From Lingula anatina (taxonomy: Eukaryota > Brachiopoda > Lingulata > Lingulida > Lingulidae), in NCBI RefSeq assembly GCF_001039355.2, contig NW_019776052.1, positions 101,002 through 127,686 on the forward strand: DNA of 26,685 nt, written 5' to 3'. Each line of letters begins with the position of its first letter. The stretch's first letter is position 1. The notes under the pieces are model-generated. The model was not told the DNA's origin and ran no database searches. It worked only from the letters and a program-made list of their open reading frames with translations. Positions 1-11,802 of this stretch are shown one piece after another. The position numbers and the translations under genes are program-made.

Positions 1-984
1 TTTTTTCTTAATGCAATTATAAGTAAGCAACATTCAGAATATATATGTAACAATTATCACACTTGATACATCGTAGTGAAATCTATCTTGTCGTCTTGAC
101 AAATGTGTGTATATTTGTTTGTGGACCTTTAACAGTGCTGGAGAGGGTACACATTTGCACCCATCTTAGTGTCATGAAGAGTTTACTTCCTTATCTCTGT
201 AGTGGCGATGCTCTTCATAGTAAATTTTTTAATATCATTCAACTAGAAAAGAGACATTTTCATAAATTAACCAAGGCTTATAAACACGTCCTGAAATAAT
301 GAAAATGTACAGCGTATTTAATTTTTTTGTTTATTTTTATTGACTTGTAGATTGAGTGTTATGTTGCCAAATACTATTATTTGCAGACAGATATGGAGTG
401 GTAGAGTGCGATAATGGTGGAGTCGTTAGTGTCGACACGTCAAAGTCATACTATCATTTTTTATTTATTCTCTTCAAATTGAGCGTTGGTTTGTGTTTAC
501 ACTTGTTTATTTAAGTGAAAATGCTGTTAATTGTATTTTCTGCTAAACCCGCTTTATATATTCCCGTTTAACTGAAGAAGTACAGTAAGTAGATGCTTTG
601 ATTTTTGAAGTAATAAGAAGCGGTGCAATATTTACCGGACAGCAATTAGCGGCTATTAATGACATTACGCCTAAATGCACACGCTTCCTGAATAAGACGG
701 TCGCCCCCTGCCAGGTTGAGAGATCGGGACACGCTCTCCTGCCACGCGACTGGCTAAATATCCATTGTTAAACGATCCTCCTACTTCCATTGTTCAAAAA
801 GTGGGCGGTAGGCTTGGTCACGGTGAAGAGTAACCGTGTTCGTAGACACGATCACGGTAGTGAGAACAGATTAAAAAGCCTAGCTGTATGGCTACCCCAT
901 GTGCCAGTGTACTTAAATGACAGGGGTGACACTTTTTTTTGCTAGGGGAGTATACATGGATAATACAAACACAATTATTGCTGG
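1..984. other. gene-free flank upstream of the SLC43-like 3' exons
   Basis: AT-rich sequence with only short open frames of ordinary composition. I looked here for the exon that should precede the SLC43-like exon at 1021, which in the complete copy encodes a run starting DKEQCF, and did not find it. Around 921-940 there is a short GGGGTGACACTT word that resembles the inner part of the MITE terminal repeat at 25153-25181, but no partner end was seen. Confidence 0.5.
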
Positions 985-1020
985 ACACATATTCTTCCAA
1001 CACATCATTTATTTTTTTAG

Positions 1021-1624
1021 ATTTTCGAAGGAACATATCGGAAAGGCATACGGAATTCAAGTTTCCGTCGCTAATATATTAACTTTTGTTCAATTACCGA
1101 TATTCTCTTGGTACAAGTACAGCCTGGAAAGTGACCCTCTCTGGGTAGGTATAGGAGCCTTTGTAGCCTTTTACCAATGATTATCGAATTCATGTCTACA
1201 TTCAAAGTTTTTTGTTTTTTTATGTTGTAATCTCTTAAGAGAATATTACAGAGCATAGTCATCTATGGAGGTCACGTGGTCTGATGACAAGCTCAGACAT
1301 CAGAATAATAGCTATAACTGCCTTTTTTATGGTAAAACAGAATATATTATATTTCTTTGAGTTGTTTCCAATGTTTTTTATTGTGAAATATAGTTCTCAT
1401 ACGAAGAGTTATCATCCCTTTTACTCCTATAAGCTTAACCATTTCGGTTTTTAGTTTTGGAAAATAAGTCGAGGCACTGAAGACTACTTTGCCCAGCTAA
1501 CAGTTGACTTAAGACCATTTTTATTTTGATATCTTTCAGGGTCACATTTTTCCATGAAATCATGAAGAATGGCACAATTACATGTACATTTACAAATATA
1601 TGATGAGGACACCTCTCCGTGATA

Positions 1625-1664
<40 letters not shown>

Positions 1665-1786
1665 TGTTTTTGTTTTTGCAGTTGGGAGTTCTGTTCCTGG
1701 GAATATGTCTCACCGCCAGCTGTTTGCCTGTCTACCTTCTTTGGCGTCGGTGTCGCTCCACAAGGAAAAACAGCTATACTCTGTAG
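1021..1786 (+). CDS. 3' end (last two exons) of an SLC43A3-like transporter, partial paralogue
   Basis: Two exons are visible: 1021-1144 (acceptor TTTTTAG, donor GTAGGT) and 1682-1786 (acceptor TTTGCAG, stop TAG at 1784). Their lengths, 124 and 105 nt, and phases equal exons 7 and 8 of the complete gene at 3487-7841. I count 34/41 and 26/34 identical residues against those exons. The first encodes the FxKEHIGK...FSWYK...ESDPLW segment typical of the late membrane region of SLC43 proteins; the second encodes the last hydrophobic segment and a short basic tail (RRRCRS-type). Both frames are intact, so this may be the end of a live gene whose earlier exons lie left of the window, or a truncated duplicate. 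In the complete gene the preceding exon is under 300 bp away; here more than 1 kb shows none. Confidence 0.75.
1623..1664 (+). repeat. (TTA)n microsatellite at a splice acceptor
   Basis: About 13 TTA/ATT units directly upstream of the T-rich tract and TTTGCAG acceptor of the exon at 1682. The homologous position in the downstream copy (about 7693-7736) is poly-T rather than (TTA)n, so the tract arose or changed after the duplication. Confidence 0.9.
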
Positions 1787-1935
1787 ATAATCGCCAAAAT
1801 ATGAGTCAGGTGATGACCTTGCGGTATCTGTTGTATTGCTGGAATTTTGTTTTGGCGACTGGACAAAAACTATTCAACAATGTATCTGGAGAAAAACAGT
1901 ATATTGGGAAAAATCGTGCCCTGTTAGAAGCAGAC

Positions 1936-3486
1936 CTGCGTGCTCGGCAGTCACTGTACTAAATTGTTTCTTACTGCTAACGTTGTTTAATAGTCCTGGC
2001 AGTCCTAGCAATACGACGTTACCAATGGAAACGACAAAATATTTGTCACTGACAGTTGAGAAGTGGCATTTGAATTTTGACAGATGCTGTAGCAACAGAA
2101 CCGATTCTTCCATTCTTTGTCAAGACTTTCGTGAGCAGAAACGACGCTTCACAAGTATGTTACGTGTTTTACCACCTCCAGTCGTTGGCGCTGATACATA
2201 TAAGGGAAACAGTTCTTGAGACAATGGCGGTGATGCCTAGGCCTCTAGCTGCTAAATTAAAGTATCATTGACTGAAGATGTGCCTTTGAAAACGCTAAAA
2301 TTGCAGAGTCATCTGCGTTTTGTAGTCCTTTGCAGTTTTGCATCCAGTCTTAAATATTGCTTTTATTATTTCATTCACTAACTGAGGATATATTAACTGA
2401 GGATATAGTAACATAATAAAGATCGCTTCAAACCATTTCCAGTTCTGAGTGTACTTTATTTTTATACATTTCGACTGCTAATCACACTAAATGTGCCATT
2501 TTTTCGAAAGTTGTCAATAAAAAGTCCAACTTATTCTCCTTGTTTCATGTTAAATATTCTGAAACTTGGTTCAATTAACAATACCTTACTTTAAAAAAGT
2601 GGAAATGAAAAAAATCAGAGTATACCCGAAAAACATTCTGCTTAAAAAGTATTTCAATATTAGATTCCCATTTAATTTTACAGCATCATCTCTACGGATA
2701 TTATCAATAATAGGTACAAATACATAACATACCATTTGTGGTAGATAAAGTAAAAACATATAGCACTTAAATTTCATCATTATGTCTGAGACAGATCTGG
2801 AACTTTGCACAAAATAAATCATATAAATTAAACAGAAACAAAATGTATTTAGAAAAAAAAAATGAGCATTCAAAAATTTAATGTAAGCATCTTTTGAATG
2901 AAATAGGAAATCGGAAAACTGAATAAATTGCGTCTGCGTGCTCTCCCTGTTTAAGCCCACTGTACAAGCCTCGCTATCCTGGAAGTGTTGCAATCGAGCA
3001 TTTTCTTTCCTCCACCTGAACCGCTCTTCATGACACTAGATTTGCACACAAGTCAGGTAGAGAGGTTACACACCCTTTATGACTACACCTGAGGTCTTCT
3101 AGGAAGGATGTCCCGGTTGACGGGAGATCTAAAGGCAATATCGATATAGTGGCAACACAGTGATCTGTAGTCTCACTCATTTTAAGTAGAACCAGGGGAT
3201 TCTTTAGACAACAAGCTACGGCCCAGCTACGACCGACATACCAGGGTATATCTCCAACAAGGCAGGCGTAGATTTATGACATAGTTAAGTCTTACGTTAA
3301 CTCCAGCTGGGTACAAATGCTTAGCGAACTGAAGTATCGTTTTACACTAGAGTAACTTGCACGTAACTGCCACGTCTTGGCGACGTTTGATGCTACCGGG
3401 TCCAAGTGAATGAGCGGGCAACTATCAGCCCTGGTGACTTCGAGGCCAGGACAGTGACTCCTTAGAATTTGTACAGGACGGTCGAC
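1936..3486. other. intergenic / UTR sequence between the two SLC43 copies
   Basis: Probably 3' UTR of the upstream copy followed by the 5' flank of the complete gene. AATAAA-type words occur around 2414-2420 and 2514-2520 and could end the upstream transcript. An open frame of 135 codons on the minus strand (2586-2993) is strongly AT-driven and shows no recognisable domain. No clear TATA box was seen before 3487. Confidence 0.4.
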
Positions 3487-6400
3487 ATGGCACAATCCAC
3501 GTGTTGGAAGCTATTGTGTACCGTTCTGGGTATCTTGGAGGCTGCTGTCTACTCTGTCACGGTCTTCGGATGGCCAGCATTTGTTTTCATATTCGTAGAG
3601 GAAGGATTTTACGGTGATTGGTGTTATTTTGATTCTGTTACCAATAGTTCTGATTGTAACGGACTACCTACTAGTAACTGCACCCAAGAAGCAGCTGAAG
3701 ACGCCCGAGTTCATAAGTGCACCGAGCAGGAAGAGGCGCTCACCCTTGTATACACGATCGCTGTTATCGGTGTGGTATCTTTACCAGTGCTTGGATATAT
3801 CTATGATCACTGCGGGACCGTTTGTGTGAGGATTGTATGTATGTAAGTATATACTGAGGGCAACGGCTTTTTGCTGACTCGTTATATGATAATTTTAAGA
3901 TGATGAGTCATACTGAATATATATAATCTCTGAGGCAATAATAATTAATACAGACAACAAATTGTTACTTTAAATTGTTTAAATGATTAGAATAGTGGGG
4001 TCATATAATAAAAGCGGTCTTTTTTGCCAATTCTCGAACAATCAGTATTCTTTATTGCCTTCTTTCTTGTTGTGAATGGGGCTATGAAAGTTTATGGTGC
4101 ACTGGGATGGAGGAGACATAAAGGTCGCCTATATGGGTTACGTACAATGTATAGCGGATTGCGTAAGATTATGTAAGATTAGCTTGCCGGTCACGTTCAA
4201 ATGAAAAATAAGCATTTGTCTTCTTTGCACTCCGACCTATTTCTCTCTTTTTATGAATATAGTAAAAAATGCCAAAACAAGTTGCATTCTTGCATACTTG
4301 ATGTGAATGGAATTGTAATGGAATGACTGTAGCATTTAATTAATATTTGGAGTCGTTCTTTAAGATGCCTATGCGCTGGTGGATTCTTCTTGATGGCGTT
4401 AGCAGAAAGAGGTATGCAAACTACACGAGACCTTTCCTGTAAATATCTCAAACTGTACGCTAACAAATAAAACCAAAACTTGCGGAAGATAAGTAGTACT
4501 CAATGCACGGTTTCAGATATCATATCTGCAATATGTAAGACGTAAACGTTCGGTTCACGCGTAACTGGCGTTGATAAGAAAATGAGGGCTCAAAGAATGC
4601 ATCAGTGCCATGGTCACTCGCTAAACACTTGCACTCGATACAATTTTGTTAAAATTGAAATAAAATAAGTACATGCAAAGACAACGTACTAAATATTCAC
4701 GTTCGACTTAAACGTATCCGCAAATTTGGAAACTTTGGTGACCATGTAGCCACATTTATAACAGATAATGTCGCGGCGATAGAAAAAGCCACGATAGCTC
4801 CCTACATGTTCATTAATGAAAATATATGAACGTAATGTACGGCACACACAAAAGGAGAATTAATGTTTACCTATTACACTTTTAATATAGAATTGTAAAC
4901 TGTTTTTAATTTAATTTAACTTATTTATTTATTTATTTATTTATTCATTTATTTTAGGAACAGAATGGCTGTTATTTCCCGGGGCTGTATTTCAGGTGCT
5001 TGGAGGTCTACAGTTAGCTGTAACTGACGTCCAAGTGGCCGGACTATTTCCTAAGGCACAAGCAACGCTCACCTGTTTGGTTTCCGGTGCTATGGGTATA
5101 AGCGCCTTTGTACCTGTTTTGTTAAAGGTAAGTTCTCCTATATAACCTTGCACACATACAGGCACATGGACAAACACGCACACACAGACATACGAATACG
5201 AAAGCCTCACAGCTTTTAAACCACAAACTTGGAAGAATAATTATGCAAACGTAATTTTGTAAGGAACACAATTGTTATAGCAACTTTATAAACGATGATG
5301 AAGAAAAAGCCTCTGTCAAATGTTAGATAATTTGCATGGATAATTCATCAGAATTAATACGCGCAAGATGACCATGAAAGAGAATGAATTGATAATGAAT
5401 GAATAAAGTAATAAAATAATGCACTGCAGCGACATATGGCAATTTTCGATGAACCTGATTGGGTCGTAAAAGATGAAGAAGACCTTGCTGAAATACTGCT
5501 ATTTAAATAAGTTTTAAGTTAGAACTTAATCGACGAAGTGTGTAACTGCGCAAAAATCTTTTCTAGTTGACATACCAAGCTGGAGTGTCATACAAAACGT
5601 GCATGTTTACCTTTACCGGCATCATACTTCTTGTGTCTTCTGTCAACACAATCACCCTTCCTCCAAGAAGAGATGACGAGGGGAAAAACATTGATATCGC
5701 TTGTTGCTTAAAGAAACACAAAGGATACAGCAGTACTGGAAAATCACCAACATCATGCAAAGAAAGTAGTACAAACGTCCACAGCCAGAACATCCAGGCT
5801 GATGGTGATGGATTTGTATCTAACGATGAGGTTAACGAACTTCATATTAATCGCCAGGGCTTCCCAAGCGCACCAAACACACCAGATGACACAAATAAAC
5901 TATCAAAAACGGAACCCGCCCATGATGTCGATAATAACACTTGGCAACAACACAAAAACGATGTCAATCCCGTGCAGTCATGTGAAGACAGACGTATGCA
6001 CTTGGTCCCCAACGTAGAAAACGCTGAAGATGACAAAGGCACTAACACCAGCTTACTCCAAGGCTCGGTACTGATTCTCAAAAGTCCTTCTTTTTGGGTG
6101 CTGATGCTGTGGTTTTTGTGCCAGGAAACCCTTATGGTCACATACCTAGGCAGTTTTTACTCTGTGATCAATTACTACGGAAACAATGTGAAAAGTACAG
6201 GTAATTCATTTACGTATGTATCACTTTAATCCTGTCACACTGAGCTTGCGACCACTTAAATAAAAAACGGTGGACAACTCTAACAAACATTTATTAATAT
6301 TGTTTTTTTTTTAATAATAAATGTTCATCTTATTATAACCTTATAATATTACAGTAAGTACGTATACGGACGCATTTTCCTGGCTTCAAATGGGTTCCCT

Positions 6401-7841
6401 TTTTTTGGCCTTCTTGACTGGTTTGATGTTGGATAAACTCCTTTCTAGGGCAACTAAAGACGGTAATTATATATGATGGTGATATTTACTGATCTATGAG
6501 TGAAACAGAGTTTGTATGATTATATACTACTGTTTTTCGTTCGCCTGTCACTTTTAAGTGTTAAAACAGTAATCTAAATGTCTAAAATACACTATTTTAG
6601 CTGTGTATCACGGATATATTATGTTAACTAGTAAAGTCATTGACGTTCCTTAATATAAATGGATTATGCAGTCTAGTTTTAATACAAATGGTCCCAGTAA
6701 AAAGCGGCCTTGCAAATGATGCTAATTCGTAAAACGGATATGAGGCTACGAGGTCGTCATATCCCTGAAGATTGCAGTCAGGTATGATTGAGTTTCATAG
6801 TACACATTTCATCATGCGTTTTACATTTTAGACAAAGAACAATGCTTCATGGTTCCATTTGCCCTGACTGTTTTGGCAGCGATCGTCGTCTCCATAGCAT
6901 GTATCATCCCCATTATCGAGATGCAGTTTGTGGCCATTTTGTTTCACTCTCTGTTGAAAACCGGAAGTTACGCCGTGCATTTGGCATTCATAACCACTGC
7001 GTAAGTAAATTGGTAATACAACTTGTGTGTATTTTATCGCTTTTTTTCGTGTGCCTTCACCAACTAGCATTTGCCTGATTGTTTTTGCAAAGAAAAATAG
7101 GTCAGCAATTTTCTTGATCGATGTTTACTAATGAAATCATGAAATCATAATATGCATTTAATTGCTTAAGGTACCCTGTGAAAGCAAATGCAAGTAACAG
7201 TACTCGGCATAGATAAAATGGACACAATGATCGTCAGTCTTACTGTATATTCCTCCAACACCGCATTTATATTTTAGATTTCCAAAGGAACATATCGGAA
7301 AGACATTTGGAATTCAAGTTTCCGTCGGTAATTTGTTAACTTTTGTTCAGTTCCCAATATTTTCCTGGTACAAGAACAGCCTGGAAAGTGACCCACTCTG
7401 GGTATGTATAAGAACCGTTGTTTATGTACAAACAGTTGTTGATTTCTTAAAGATAAAATACATGTAACATAAATTAACTTAGGTCTAAAGTGAATCCGTG
7501 AATCCCTATAAGCATATATTTGGGGGGGGGGGGTGGAGGAGGTCGATGAGCTTTAGACTACTTTGTCCATATAACAGTTGACTTGACACCATTCTGAGTT
7601 CAATATCAGCATAGATCACATCCGTTTCCATGTAATTAAAAATGATGGGACAATGGCGTGTGATGTGGTAACCTCTCCGTGATAGTTATCGTTATTTTTT
7701 TTTTTTATTTATTTTTTTTTTTTGTTTGTTTTGCAGTTGGGAGTGCTGTTTCTGGGAATGTGTTTCATCGCCAGCTGTCTGCCTTTTTACCTCCTCAGGC
7801 GTCGGTGTCGCTCAACGAGGTCTGACAGCTACAAGCTTTAG
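3487..7841 (+). CDS. SLC43A3-like: SLC43A3-like major facilitator transporter, eight coding exons
   Basis: Joined exons: 3487-3842, 4365-4411, 4958-5127, 5567-6200, 6355-6462, 6832-7000, 7278-7401, 7737-7841; all introns are GT-AG and phases agree, giving 570 aa. Family evidence: the N-terminal membrane segment with FGWPAFVFIF, an extracellular loop with two N-glycosylation sites (NSS, NCT), GYIYDHCGT (the GYI.D motif after TM2), the DVQVAGLF segment, and FPKEHIGK...FPIFSWYK near the end. Exon 4 carries a long hydrophilic loop (about residues 225-350) between the two six-helix halves. SLC43A3 is known as an equilibrative purine nucleobase transporter of the plasma membrane, while its relatives A1 and A2 carry large neutral amino acids; the substrate here is inferred only. 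The 47-nt exon 2 was placed because CLCAGGFFLMALAERG completes the TM segment with no gap relative to the family. The start has no upstream acceptor in frame, and a 5' UTR exon is possible. Confidence 0.85.
4917..4957 (+). repeat. (TTTA)n tract forming the exon 3 acceptor of the SLC43-like gene
   Basis: About eight TTTA units run directly into the TTTTAG acceptor before the exon at 4958. The microsatellite appears to serve as the pyrimidine-rich tract. Confidence 0.85.
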
Positions 7842-8895
7842 TTTACAGCCAGAATATTTATCAAAAGATGGCAGCACGTGAACCATGGTGTCACCGGACT
7901 AGACAAGGGTTTTGGATGTCACGACCGGGCACCAACAATTGTCAGTAGCATTTTTAGAAACACTTTTTATTGGGAAATATCGCGCCATGATCAGCCAGAT
8001 TAAAGCAATGAGAGCTATGTAAAGGTAGATGGCAAACACAACGTGTTTACCCCATATTAACTTCATGTGTGTCTGAAAATGATAAATAATGATTGTTTGC
8101 CATGGCCCACTTGTCTGGTTCATTCTTCTACTAGGAGGCCAAGTGGATGACTCTCAAATTCTGTCATGCAGAGTCAGCATTTAGTATGTTATATCGTTTA
8201 TATCGTTCAATTCTGTCAAGTAGATATCTGTACGTGTAAATGCCCACACTGTACAATAAACAAACCGCACCTTAAATGTTTGCGTGCCGTATTACGATAT
8301 TCAGCTCGTACAGGTAAATTATGTAAATACAATTCAACATCAATTACTTATTATCATTTTTTTTTTTTTTTTGCAATCTGTGTATTGTATTGCATTCCCT
8401 GTAAATAGCCTTTACTGCTTACAGTCATTTTGAATGTGATAAATCCTCTCATTATAGTGTGATATATCATCTGCTCAGAGCAATTGTTGCAGTTGATTAA
8501 TTTTGCAACTCTAAAACAAACATGGCGGATGTCACCCAAGATCGAGGACACCTGAAACTGATAAAAAACCAACAAGTGATACGTGACATAGGTTTTTCAC
8601 GATTGTCGCTTTTGTTAATGTGATAAAAGGGGATCAGTCAAGTAATCAATATTCTTTGAGAAAGGGCCAAAACAGCAAACCTGACGGGTTTATTATCTTT
8701 ACAAAAGATTTACTCTTTTACCAACTAGATCTTAGTCTGAATACTATATAGCCACGTCATTTATTTAATTTTATTCTGCCACTTTTTCGACTGCACAGGT
8801 GTGAAATAAAGACCTCGATACAATATACGTGGGACCAAGTCAGTGAAAAATAAAATCAGCTTTGTTTAGAATAAATCTGTCTCCATTCGTTGATT
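7842..8895 (+). other. 3' UTR of the SLC43-like gene and convergent intergenic spacer
   Basis: No coding exon seen. Candidate poly(A) signals on + are AATAAA at 8255-8260 and 8805-8810. On -, AATAAA is read at 8770-8775 and 8760-8765, about 120 nt past the stop of the convergent secreted-protein gene. If the distal + signal is used, the two transcripts overlap at their 3' ends. A poly-T run lies near 8358-8372. Confidence 0.45.
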
Positions 8896-10376
8896 TTACG
8901 CACCACCGGACGTATTAACGCACACGCCAAAGTAAGAACAGTCAGAACAATCCGCAAGTTTGCCGGTGTGTTGATAATTCGATTTACAACTGCCCCGGAC
9001 TGTGGCAGCAGGGTCTAGTGGTTGTTTGCCTCGCCAGCAGCCAAAATTTCCGCCACGACGGAGAACATTGGAAGCACTGCCAATTCCTGAAGGATAGATG
9101 AACGAAAACGAAAGAAATTACTGTTTCGTGAGTATTATTCCTAAAAAATAGATCACTCCATCACAAGTGCTAACATCAAGTAAGTCTGCAGTGTATGAGT
9201 TTTGGTTTTGATGTCATTTAAAGCTCTTTTACATACAGGTATCTCCACCGTTAAACAAAGACAAACAATTTTATTTACACGTGTAAGAGTTTTCATACTG
9301 TCTGTATGGTCTTTTGCCAATTTTAGGAACGTTTTATTCATGCAGCTTTTACATTTTATTACAACTGCGTTTTTACATCAAATTTTCATCAGAAGGCGGC
9401 GTAATTTTTTTTATTCTCAGTTTCAGTGCCCCGGCCGCATCTCTCGTTAGCACTTCAAGTGATAAAAATAAGCACAAAATCATTGCAAATTGATTAAAAA
9501 GCATTAATTTGAGCTATTTTTGGCCGCAGAAATTGGCGTCCACTTTAAAGACTGTTAACGCGGTTGATATCAACCAAGAGAGAAACATTTACCTGGTATA
9601 CACTGAATGAGATCAGAACATGTTTTGCTCCACAGGTGTCTGTCGTCCGGGCCGATGTAGTACATCTGCCATCCGACAGGTGGCCTAGTCAGGGGTGATT
9701 GACGTAGTGCACCGCCGCACCACTTTGGGATAACAGTTGCATTTGCTGGGAGAAAAACACGTGCTAGGGTCATTCCATAAAACAAACAAATAAATAAAAA
9801 CTGAGCCACGTTAAAGATGAACTCTTTTTGTGCAATATTTATACAATTTTGACTTGGCCAGTTAATTTAATTTGCTCTTTGGTACTAACGAACTCCATCC
9901 TCCAATACGGAAAGAAATCTTTTGTCACTGGAACATTTCATTTTACTTTATAAAGATCTCACAGTCATTATTTTGTTATAATCAGAGTAACCGAAATGAA
10001 TCTAACTCACGTGATACATAAGGAAAGTAAATAGTCCCAGCACTAGTCATAGGGGTAGTAGTTGTAGTTGTGGCAGGGGTAGTAGTTGTAGATGTTGCCT
10101 TAGGGGTGGTGAAGTAAATAGTCCCAGCACTAGTCATAGTACTTGTAGTTATGAAAGGGGTTGTAGTTGTAGTTGTCGCCTTACGGGTGGTAAACTTTGA
10201 CGCCGCTACCTGTCCCGCTTGCTCAGCCTTGCACTGAGCGTAAAGCTGCTTCAGATGGGATAGAGATACACTGGCCAGCTGAATCTCCAGGTCAAGATTG
10301 GTGTCCACTTGACGTCGTCCTACTAACGTCCAGTCTGTGACGGACATTCCTTTATAAAATAGGAAGCAAACCAAAG

Positions 10377-10419
<43 letters not shown>

Positions 10420-10841
10420 GGCTACCGGAGTGTACATCATTAGACCCTAGATGATTGTTCACCAAAATTGAAAATGATATGTTATCTATACTTCTGATTT
10501 CCTTTTGATACTATTTATACGTCTAATCAGAAACTGCAATTCATATAACGCTACACATATGGCTGGAAGTGAACATGAACAATGTACATTTATTCCGTTT
10601 TTACATATAGAATTGAAAAGAAGATTAAGATAAAGGACTAAATAATATTTTTCAGTCAAACCTAGCAGCTATACACAGTACCTTCTACTTTCTTAGGACA
10701 GGACTCGGCGATCATTGTCTCCATCAACTGAATTTCATAACGCATTCGGTAAACTTTCACTATTTTGGAACCATCTTGTTGAACGGCCAAACCGTGCCCT
10801 AATATGGCCAGCCCTACACAAAAGCCTAAAAGAACGGACAT
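8896..10841 (-). CDS. secreted mucin-like, cysteine-rich protein, four exons
   Basis: Reading on the minus strand, exons are 10841-10682, 10349-10011, 9745-9593 and 9086-8896; every junction is GT-AG and all three introns are phase 1, giving 280 aa. Residues 1-19 look like a signal peptide (MSVLLGFCVGLAILGHGLA). Residues 20 to about 110 form a charged, probably helical N-terminal part with two cysteines. About 110-165 is a Thr-rich linker with two in-frame copies of a 29-residue unit ending SAGTIYF, a likely O-glycosylation region. The rest is a Cys-rich C-terminus with WCGG, DLIQC, FGCWRG, GSCKSNY and a closing CSDCSYFGVC cluster. The mature protein has ten cysteines, enough for five disulfides. 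ATG at 10841 has A at -3. I do not recognise the family; an extracellular matrix, mucus or defence role is only inference. The same-phase introns and continuous frame make the gene itself convincing. Confidence 0.75.
10027..10200 (-). repeat. 87-bp in-frame tandem repeat in the Thr-rich linker
   Basis: The plus-strand word AGTAAATAGTCCCAGCACTA occurs at about 10026 and again 87 bp later at about 10113, each followed by ACT/TGT-rich sequence. The period is 29 codons, so unit gain or loss keeps frame, as in mucin linkers. Confidence 0.8.
10380..10418. repeat. (GA)n / (TC)n microsatellite upstream of a splice acceptor
   Basis: About 19 GA units on +. On the coding (-) strand this is (TC)n, some 30 nt upstream of the TATAAAG acceptor of exon 2 of the secreted-protein gene, extending its pyrimidine tract. 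Confidence 0.9.
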
Positions 10842-11051
10842 TGTCGTCTGCGTCGTAGGTTGGTATCAATAGAAGTATGGTCCGGTTTTGTGGCCAAAAA
10901 TTGTAAGCTAAGTTGTGCAGTAGATAAATGTCACGCGCAATGTTCGCCACCTGTCGGGTCCCAGAAATAACTAGGTCACGCAGTGGTTTAGGGATTTATT
11001 GAATTCTTCAGTATTCCTATTTTCTCTCAGTATTCTATGCTACATTACTGC

Positions 11052-11082
<31 letters not shown>

Positions 11083-11802
11083 GAAGGCGACCCTAATCTT
11101 AAAGGGCATTTCAGGTGAAATGATAATCGAAGGAATGATCTGGTATATTCCTGTTCTGATCATAAAGAATAATGTTTACTAACAGTCAGTGAAAACGCAT
11201 CATTTATTTATCAAATAATATTCGAAGTCCCTTTGACAAATTTAGCAAATAACAGTTTTCGTGTGAAATATGTGAAATGTGAAATAGTGGTCAGCCCACT
11301 CTCTTATGACCAAACAAGTGCATTTGTACTCGTTTATATGGTTGGAATCGATTTTCGGTAAAAAAGTACAAGAAACTTTTCAGGTGTGTTTTCATTGACT
11401 GTCAGTATATAAACGCAAAAAAAGGAAACAATGAATAAGCAATCTATTACTATTGATTTCGATTTACGGGCGTGCTTTTCATTTCATTAAAAAAAATTCA
11501 TAAAATATACGATATCGTTATAAAAAATTATAGCCTCAAACTATACTTGCACAATTGCATCGATAGGATATAAAATTCGATGTGTATATAAGGTCTTAAG
11601 CTGTTCGTGTTAAACAAACTGCATCAGATCCAACTGGTACTAGAGAAGAGTTACCGCCATCATTTCCAAAACATGTGGGTACATTTTTCATACACCTACC
11701 GTACGCTTATCAATATATTTGTACTCCGCATAATTAATAGCAAACGCCATGGCACAAGCTACAGGAATAAATATCTAACTGTTAAATTTTCGAAGTATGG
11801 GT
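10842..11802. other. gene-free sequence with a poly-A tract
   Basis: 5' flank of the minus-strand secreted-protein gene, then AT-rich spacer. A run of about 27 A lies at 11052-11078. A TATATAAG word at about 11585 precedes a 70-codon open frame, but that frame has no recognisable content. Confidence 0.4.

Larger units (their letters stand above)
985..1935 (+). repeat. upstream copy of a tandemly duplicated SLC43 3' block (partner about 7243-8005)
   Basis: Homology to the downstream gene is not limited to exons. Before the exon both copies have an ATTC(T/C)TCCAACAC word. The following introns share GAAGACTACTTTG/TAGACTACTTTG, a TAACAGTTGACTT word and ACCTCTCCGTGATA just before the acceptor. 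After the stop codons both have a TATTGGGAAA...ATCG.GCC stretch (about 1897-1920 versus 7971-7990). The block is therefore a genomic DNA duplication reaching into the 3' UTR, not a retrocopy. Confidence 0.75.

Noticed and set aside
1582-2219. Open frames around the upstream terminal exon, including a poly-Leu run
   Set aside because: The Leu run is the translated (TTA)n microsatellite; the real exon is 1682-1786 in another frame.
2586-2993. 135-codon minus-strand open frame with hydrophobic runs
   Set aside because: AT-driven composition, no domain or motif, and it lies in the spacer between the SLC43 copies.
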